Shown in pieces: positions 33,393 to 37,440 of a stretch of DNA of 37,440 bases. Origin of the DNA: Pseudomonadota bacterium (GTDB lineage: Bacteria > Tectomicrobia > Entotheonellia > Entotheonellales > Entotheonellaceae); contig SXND01000256.1 in NCBI GenBank assembly GCA_005777235.1, forward strand, positions 1-37,440, given 5' to 3'. The first letter of the stretch is position 1. Each line of letters opens with the position of its first letter. Under the pieces are notes generated by a model. That model was not told the DNA's origin and ran no database searches. It saw nothing but the letters and a program-made list of their open reading frames with translations. The translations under genes were made by a program, and so were the position numbers.

Positions 33393-33566
33393 CTATGGTC
33401 TCCTTGGTGCGGTGCGTCGCGCTACATAGGGCATGTCGGTGTGCAGGGCCACTCTGATTTTTCCTGGACTCGATTGGTATGCCACCTGTTCTTCGCACAA
33501 CCGGATACGCCGCATGCGGGTAGAGATGGCTTTCAAAGTCTCAGCGGATGGGACATCAACGGGCAT
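33393..33566 (-). CDS. 57-residue ORF resembling the start of a ThDP dehydrogenase E1-alpha subunit
   Basis: This short gene has an excellent ribosome site (GGAGGAG six bases before the ATG) and ends two bases before the lyase start, so it is first in the operon. Its middle, ETLKAISTRMRRIRLCEEQV, then PGKIRVALH, resembles the N-terminal helix of pyruvate/branched-chain dehydrogenase E1-alpha (YRRMxxIRxFEExV...GKIRGFLH). The cofactor domain is absent and the C-terminus is Arg/Pro-rich and unrelated. It is either a truncated remnant or a small accessory peptide. Confidence 0.5.
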   Translation of the reverse strand: MPVDVPSAETLKAISTRMRRIRLCEEQVAYQSSPGKIRVALHTDMPYVARRTAPRRP

Positions 33567-33582
33567 AGGTGACTCCTCCATC

Positions 33583-33680
33583 ACGTGCTGGCATCGCGGC
33601 GCGTCTAGACATCATCTCCATTGGGTCTTGATCGGCGCATCGTAGCGTTGATGAGCGCGTGAGTCAATGCCTGCCCCTCC
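33583..33680. repeat. 98-bp dispersed repeat C, copy 1
   Basis: This segment (beginning ACGTGCTGGCATC and containing CTTGATCGGCGCATCGTAGC) is about 85-90% identical by eye to 35989-36086, in the same orientation. Copy 1 ends just before the ribosome site of the 57-residue ORF, so on the minus strand it occupies the promoter region of the ThDP/lyase operon. Confidence 0.8.
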
Positions 33681-33803
33681 CAAGTGTCCCTTACGGCCGG
33701 GCTCGCCCATGGCCCTCTCTCGGCTGTGCACGACGAGCGTTGAAGGTCCATCCCACCACGCGACGGCGTGTCCGCGTTCGTAGCCCTTGCAGGCCTGGAG
33801 AGC

Positions 33804-34904
33804 ATGCGCCATACTCAGGCCATGGACAACACCCTCAACCCTGCGACTCAGTCGCCATCAGGCGCACGCGCCGACTACGATAGCCCCTGGAAAGAAGCCA
33901 TTGAACAGTATTTCCAGGACTTCATGGCGTTCTTCTTTCCGCGCATTCATGCCGACATCGCCTGGGACCGAGGCTATACATTCCTGGACACGGAACTGGA
34001 ACGCGTGGTGCGCGATGCCAGCCTGGGACGGCGCTACGCTGATCGCCTGGTCAAAGTGTTCCTGCGCGACGGCCACGAAACCTGGCTGCTGATTCACCTC
34101 GAGATCCAGAGTTATCCCGACCCCGAGCTGCCGAAGCGCTTGTATATCTACAACTACCGCATTTTTGATCGCTACGACGTCGAGGTAGTGACCCTCCTGC
34201 TGCTCACCGCCGACCTGCCTGCCACGCACACGCAGCCGTATCGGCGCGGACGCTGGGGCTGCGACCTGATGTTTCGCTTTCCCACCGTGCGGATTAGTAC
34301 CCGCGGTCGGCACCCCGCCGCCCTGGCGCGCAGCCGAAACCCCTTCGCCGTCGTGGTGCGGGCGCACCAGCTCGCCCAGGCCCTCCCGCCCGGGGAAGCG
34401 CGCCAAGCTGCCAAGTTCCAGCTCATTCGGCAGCTCTACCAGCGGGGCATAAGCCGCACAGATATCCTCAACTTGTTTCGTTTTATTGACTGGCTGCTCG
34501 TCTTACCTCCCGAACTCGAACGGCGGTTACGCGACGAGCTGCGGACCTTGGAGGAGGCCTATCAGATGCCGTATGTCACCCATATCGAACGCCTGGGTCG
34601 TGAAGAAGGTTTTGCCGAAGGCCTGGAACAGGGCCTGGAACAGGGTCTGGAACAGGGCTTAGAACAGGGCTTAGAACAGGGCTTAGAACAGGGCTTGGAA
34701 CAGGGCCTGGCACAAGGTTCTCTCCAGGAAGCGCGCAGCATGTTACTGGAAGCCCTCACCGCACGCTTTGGCACACCGCTTCCGCATGACATGGAGCGCA
34801 CCATCACCGCGATCACGCAGCGGGACGCGTTGCATCGCTTGCTGCGTCAGGCCATCGTGGCGCCGACGTTGGCGGCGGCGCAGGAGGTGCTCCAGCGGCT
34901 CTAA
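33804..34904 (+). CDS. Rpn-family (PD-(D/E)XK) nuclease-like protein with GLEQ repeats
   Basis: The 366-residue protein resembles the Rpn/transposase_31-type family: DSPWKEAIEQYFQDFMAFFF at the N-terminus, and a PD-(D/E)XK-like core with WLLIHLEIQSYPDPELPKRL (an E-x-Q variant of the catalytic motif). A helical C-terminal half follows. Residues 273-304 consist of seven GLEQ units and one GLAQ, encoded by a 12-base DNA repeat (34620-34715), forming a probable helical spacer. RpnA-type proteins are DNA endonucleases that promote RecA-independent recombination. Start choice is uncertain: ATG 33804 has GGAG three bases upstream and ATG 33822 is also possible. Its stop codon lies within the left end of an inverted-repeat element. 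Confidence 0.85.
   Translation: MRHTQAMDNTLNPATQSPSGARADYDSPWKEAIEQYFQDFMAFFFPRIHADIAWDRGYTFLDTELERVVRDASLGRRYADRLVKVFLRDGHETWLLIHLEIQSYPDPELPKRLYIYNYRIFDRYDVEVVTLLLLTADLPATHTQPYRRGRWGCDLMFRFPTVRISTRGRHPAALARSRNPFAVVVRAHQLAQALPPGEARQAAKFQLIRQLYQRGISRTDILNLFRFIDWLLVLPPELERRLRDELRTLEEAYQMPYVTHIERLGREEGFAEGLEQGLEQGLEQGLEQGLEQGLEQGLEQGLAQGSLQEARSMLLEALTARFGTPLPHDMERTITAITQRDALHRLLRQAIVAPTLAAAQEVLQRL
34620..34715 (+). repeat. Eight 12-base tandem repeats within the Rpn-like gene
   Basis: The unit GGCCTGGAACAG (variants GGTCTG, GGCTTA, GGCTTG) occurs eight times in a row and encodes (GLEQ)7-GLAQ. The 12-base length keeps the frame, so copy-number changes would alter only spacer length. Confidence 0.9.
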
Positions 34905-35025
34905 GTACCTGGACATATGTTTTACCTGGCTATTCTGCCTTTGTATCACGTAACTGCGCGCAGGCAATAGACCTTATCGGGGATAAGAAACGTCATGAGC
35001 GTAAGCGTCCAGACGCGTTCTGACG

Positions 35026-35046
35026 CCTCCCCCCAACGGGGGGAGG
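35026..35046. repeat. Poly-C/poly-G palindrome (repeat B, copy 2)
   Basis: CCTCCCCCC-AAC-GGGGGGAGG is a nine-pair stem identical to 28498-28518 apart from its three-base loop. Confidence 0.75.
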
Positions 35047-35364
35047 ACAATAGTGTCCGGCACAAATCTTGCTCGTAAGCTCCTGACCGTTTCCGGCAGG
35101 CATTCCCAGGCTTTTTGAGAGGGTGGGAGGAGGCAATGTGGTCTCTCCATCTCGGTGGAAACCAAAAAATATGCTTTGGAGGACCCCCAAAACGCCTCAA
35201 GACCGGAGAACCACCCTCTTGAAACCCCTGTTTTGGCATGCGAAGCACGTGCAAAATGCGCGTGCAAGAATCGAGCCGGACACTATTGGGGGGAGGATGG
35301 GAGGGGGGCTCAAGGCGGACCAGTGCCCCTCGTCGCCGCGCCTCCCGTGGCCTCCCCCCACCTG

Positions 35365-35385
35365 CCTCCCCCCGCTGGGGGGAGG
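35365..35385. repeat. Poly-C/poly-G palindrome (repeat B, copy 3)
   Basis: CCTCCCCCC-GCT-GGGGGGAGG is again identical in the stem and different only in the loop. Confidence 0.75.
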
Positions 35386-35681
35386 TTCCAGGCCTTGCTC
35401 CCCTACATATCCCCTCGGAAAGCGAGGAAAGTAGCCACTGATGTGCTTTGCCAGCAGAACGCAGGAACTGGTGGAAACTCTGGGCCTACGAGCAGTCATG
35501 TAGGGGAGCAAGGGTTCCAGGCGGGGGCCCTGTGCTCGGGGCGCTGTGGCGCAAGCAAGATCCCTATCCCCGATAATGTCTAATGTATAAAAACTTCCGT
35601 CCAGGTACTTAGCAGCCGTGCGGCCCACGCCAGCGTCGCATGGCTTGAGCAGCGCCGGCGCTGCCTGGAGGTTCTGCCGTC

Positions 35682-35954
35682 TCAGTTGGGATGGATGAGC
35701 ACCAACTTGCCCTGCGTCAGCCGGCCTTGCAGCAAACGGTGCGCTTCGGGAGCCTGCTCGCGGGGATAGACGTTGGTGATATACGGGTCCACGGCGCCGC
35801 TGGCAATCAGCGGCACCAGGTTGGCCGCGCTGCGCGCCCATACCTCCGGCTGATTGTAGGCATTGAACACGCCACACCAGCCCCAGCGCAGGCTCTTGGG
35901 GCGCCATGCCGCGGCCCCGAGCTGAGCTGGCCCGGAGGCACCGACAAAACTCAC
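35682..35954 (-). pseudogene. 3' fragment of an NADPH:quinone oxidoreductase (MDR family)
   Basis: The roughly 90 residues are the C-terminal quarter of a zinc-free medium-chain dehydrogenase/quinone oxidoreductase: FVGASGPAQL, SLRWGWCGVFNAYNQPEVW, then AHRLLQGRLTQGKLVLIHPN, the usual end. The frame extends upstream for only about 11 more codons before a TGA that lies at the junction with repeat C. The catalytic GroES-like domain and most of the Rossmann fold are missing, so the gene was cut at the repeat. It is not expected to be functional. Confidence 0.8.
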
Positions 35955-35988
35955 AAAGGTTGGGAGGGCCTGGGTGTTATTGGCTACA

Positions 35989-36086
35989 ACGTGCTGGCAT
36001 CACGGCGCGTATTGACCTCATCTCCACGGGATCTTGATCGGCGCATCGTAGCGTTGATGAGCCCGTGCGTCAATGGCTGCCCTTCC
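35989..36086. repeat. 98-bp dispersed repeat C, copy 2
   Basis: This copy matches 33583-33680 in the same orientation. It abuts the truncated quinone oxidoreductase at the point where homology to the full-length family stops. Confidence 0.8.
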
Positions 36087-36373
36087 GGCGGGTGATGCGT
36101 GTGGATGTCCTGCCAAGACTGGCGGCGCGAGACGTGTGGAACACGACCCAGCGGGGCGAGGCCCGAGCAGTCTGGTACCTATAGAGGCCACCCGTCCTCG
36201 CGGCAGATTCTAGAAGTACTGGCGTCGTGCCTGCTGCCAGAGCAGGGATGAGATAGACAGTTTTCAGATGGACACCTTGCGAGCTTCGCGGTAGATTACG
36301 CCAATCATCTTTCTGCTGGTCTGAAGTTGTTGACCCGCAGATCTCCTCATTCCGTCTCATGGAAGGACCAATC
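36087..36373. other. Upstream region of the GloVer-repeat gene
   Basis: No gene or clear promoter was recognised here. The stretch is less GC-rich near 36190-36360 and should hold the promoter of the secreted repeat protein. Confidence 0.35.
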
Positions 36374-37440
36374 ATGACTGATAGATGTCCACGTTTTCCC
36401 CGCCTGCACGGCGCGGGTGCCACATTGCTGGTGCTCCTGGCCTGCCTGGCGCTGCCGTCGCCGGGATACGGCATCGTGACCTTGCAGACTTTGCACCGCT
36501 TCCAAGCTTCCTCCTCTCTGCCGCGCTTTCCCTTCGCCGGGGTGCTGCTGGCCCCGGATGGCTTCCTCTACGGCACCACCGCGGGGGGGGGGCGCATGAC
36601 TACGGCACGGTGTACCGGGTGCGCCCCGATGGCAGCGCCTTCAGTACCGTCCACGCCTTCAACGGCAGCGATGGGGCCTATCCCTCCGCTGGGGTGATTC
36701 TGGCCCCGGATGGCTTCCTCTACGGCACCACCAATGACAACGGTGCGAATGGCTTCGGCACGGTGTTTCGGGTGCGCCCCGATGGCAGCGCCTTCAGCAC
36801 CCTCTACGCCTTCAGCGGCAGCGATGGAGCCTGGCCCAACGCTGGGGTGATCCTGGCCCCGGATGGCTTCCTCTACGGTACCACCGAAGGGGACGGCGCG
36901 AGTGACTACGGCACGGTGTACCGAGTGCGGCCCGATGGCAGCGCCTTCAGCACCTTCCACGCCTTCAGCTCCAGCGATGGGGCCAGACCCACAGCCGGGG
37001 TGATCCTGGCCCCGGATGGCTTCCTCTACGGCACCACCTTGGGGGGCGGCGTGGCTAACTCTGGCACGGTGTACCGGGTGCGGCCCGATGGCAGCGCCTT
37101 CAGTACCGTCCACGCCTTCAACGGCAGCGATGGGTCCCATCCCCACGCCGGGGTGATTCTGGCCCCGGATGGCTTCCTCTACGGCACCACCCTCGCTGGC
37201 GGCGCGAGTGGCAACGGCACGGTGTATCGGGTGCGGCCCGATGGCAGCGCCTTCAGCACCCTCCACGCCTTCAGCTTCGGCGATGGGTACCACCCCGTGG
37301 CTAGGGTGATTCTGGCCCCGGATGGCTTCCTCTACGGCACCACCTTCAACGGCGGCGCGAGTGAATACGGCACGGTGTATCGGGTGCGGCCCGATGGCAG
37401 CGCCTTCAGCACCCTCCACGCCTTCAGCTTCGGCGATGGG
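36374..37440 (+). pseudogene. Secreted GloVer-repeat protein, frame broken at a G10 tract, 3' end outside window
   Basis: The protein opens with a signal peptide (MTDRCPRFPRLHGAGATLLV, then LLACLALPSPGYG). It then has tandem 51-residue repeats of the TIGR03803 (GloVer) type: LAPDGFLYGTT, a Gly-rich turn, YGTVYRVRPDGSAF, and STxHAFxxxDG. At least six units are visible, with starts at 36551, 36703, 36856, 37009, 37162 and 37315. All spacings are 153 bases except the first (152), which contains a run of ten Gs (36583-36592). One extra G would join the signal peptide to the full repeat array; as written, translation ends at 36697. AAGGA lies seven bases before the ATG. It is probably a surface or secreted beta-propeller-like protein, either phase-variable, degenerate, or affected by a homopolymer read error. 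Confidence 0.75.
36583..36592 (+). repeat. Poly-G tract of ten, possible phase-variation switch
   Basis: A run of ten Gs lies in the first repeat, about 70 codons after the start. With eleven Gs the reading frame would continue through all visible repeats; with ten it stops after 107 codons. Confidence 0.7.

Larger units (their letters stand above)
34901..35612. mobile_element. 712-bp inverted-repeat element (MITE-like) with nested palindromes
   Basis: The ends carry a perfect 14-base inverted repeat, CTAAGTACCTGGAC at 34901-34914 and its complement at 35599-35612. Further inside is a second matching pair, TAGAC(C/A)TTATCGGGGATA. Nested within are an inverted pair AATAGTGTCCGGC (35049-35061 / 35275-35287) and an inverted pair CCTTGCTCCCCTACAT (35393-35408 / 35498-35513). 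Two copies of the poly-C/poly-G palindrome are at 35026-35046 and 35365-35385. No credible gene lies inside and no target duplication was obvious. The left end includes the stop codon of the Rpn-like gene. Confidence 0.65.

Noticed and set aside
34620-34715. Tandem repeats as a possible CRISPR array
   Set aside because: The repeats are 12 bases with no spacers and are in frame within a protein-coding gene; no cas genes are present.
36568-37419. 283-residue open frame on the minus strand in the last kilobase
   Set aside because: It is the antisense shadow of the GloVer tandem repeats: the plus strand carries a signal peptide and a known repeat family, while the minus frame is only a periodic Gly/Ala/Glu-rich translation.
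36551-37440. 153-base periodic repeats as a CRISPR or satellite array
   Set aside because: The period equals 51 codons and the translation is a known protein repeat with variable turn residues.
1-37440. tRNA or rRNA genes
   Set aside because: I scanned the intergenic stretches for cloverleaf-like GTTCGA and CCA-end patterns and rRNA-like sequence and saw none I could support; a covariance-model search would be decisive.

Overview
The window is GC-rich, densely coded DNA from a Gram-negative bacterium. The evidence for an outer membrane is an Omp85-type beta-barrel protein and several signal peptides. The organism uses selenocysteine, because its selD gene carries an in-frame UGA followed at once by a SECIS-like hairpin. 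The mix of genes (DUF29, UPF0182, Rpn nuclease, GloVer repeats, a Baeyer-Villiger monooxygenase) and the many decaying genes and palindromic repeats resemble large genomes of uncultured lineages such as Tectomicrobia/Entotheonella. That assignment is from memory and is weak.

Layout. 1-5.8 kb: the 3' part of a Baeyer-Villiger monooxygenase, a lone TnpB with hairpins at its 3' end, an acyl-CoA-dehydrogenase-type flavoprotein, and a TIR domain joined in frame to a headless peptide-transporter binding protein that is interrupted by TAG. 6.1-9.2 kb: selenoprotein SelD, tyrosyl-tRNA synthetase, and a TM2-domain membrane protein. 9.2-24.8 kb: a stress/signalling block. It holds a DUF5335 protein, the run response regulator > universal stress protein > UPF0182 > FtsH on the minus strand, and on the plus strand a FixL-like haem-PAS histidine kinase coupled to a REC-histidine kinase hybrid. 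A DUF2867 pseudogene, a small membrane protein and a Na,K-ATPase-like P-type ATPase with a 12-codon leader follow. 24.8-30.6 kb: DUF29, an inactive M1-peptidase domain fused to an Omp85 barrel, a secreted lectin-like protein, an integrase remnant, and a DUF1778/GNAT toxin-antitoxin pair with a visible operator. 30.9-33.6 kb: a four-gene operon (E1-alpha-like remnant, PurB-type lyase, split ThDP decarboxylase alpha and beta). 33.8-36.1 kb: an Rpn-type nuclease with GLEQ repeats, a 712-bp nest of inverted repeats, a truncated quinone oxidoreductase, and two copies of a 98-bp dispersed repeat. 36.4 kb to the end: a secreted GloVer-repeat protein whose reading frame is broken at a run of ten Gs.

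How the parts may work together (inference): the central block looks like an oxygen- or redox-responsive envelope-maintenance island. A haem sensor and phosphorelay parts sit beside a membrane protease, a universal stress protein, a large membrane protein and a cation pump, yet no DNA-binding response regulator is encoded within it. The flanks are accessory DNA with mobile-element traces, pseudogenes and several repeat families.
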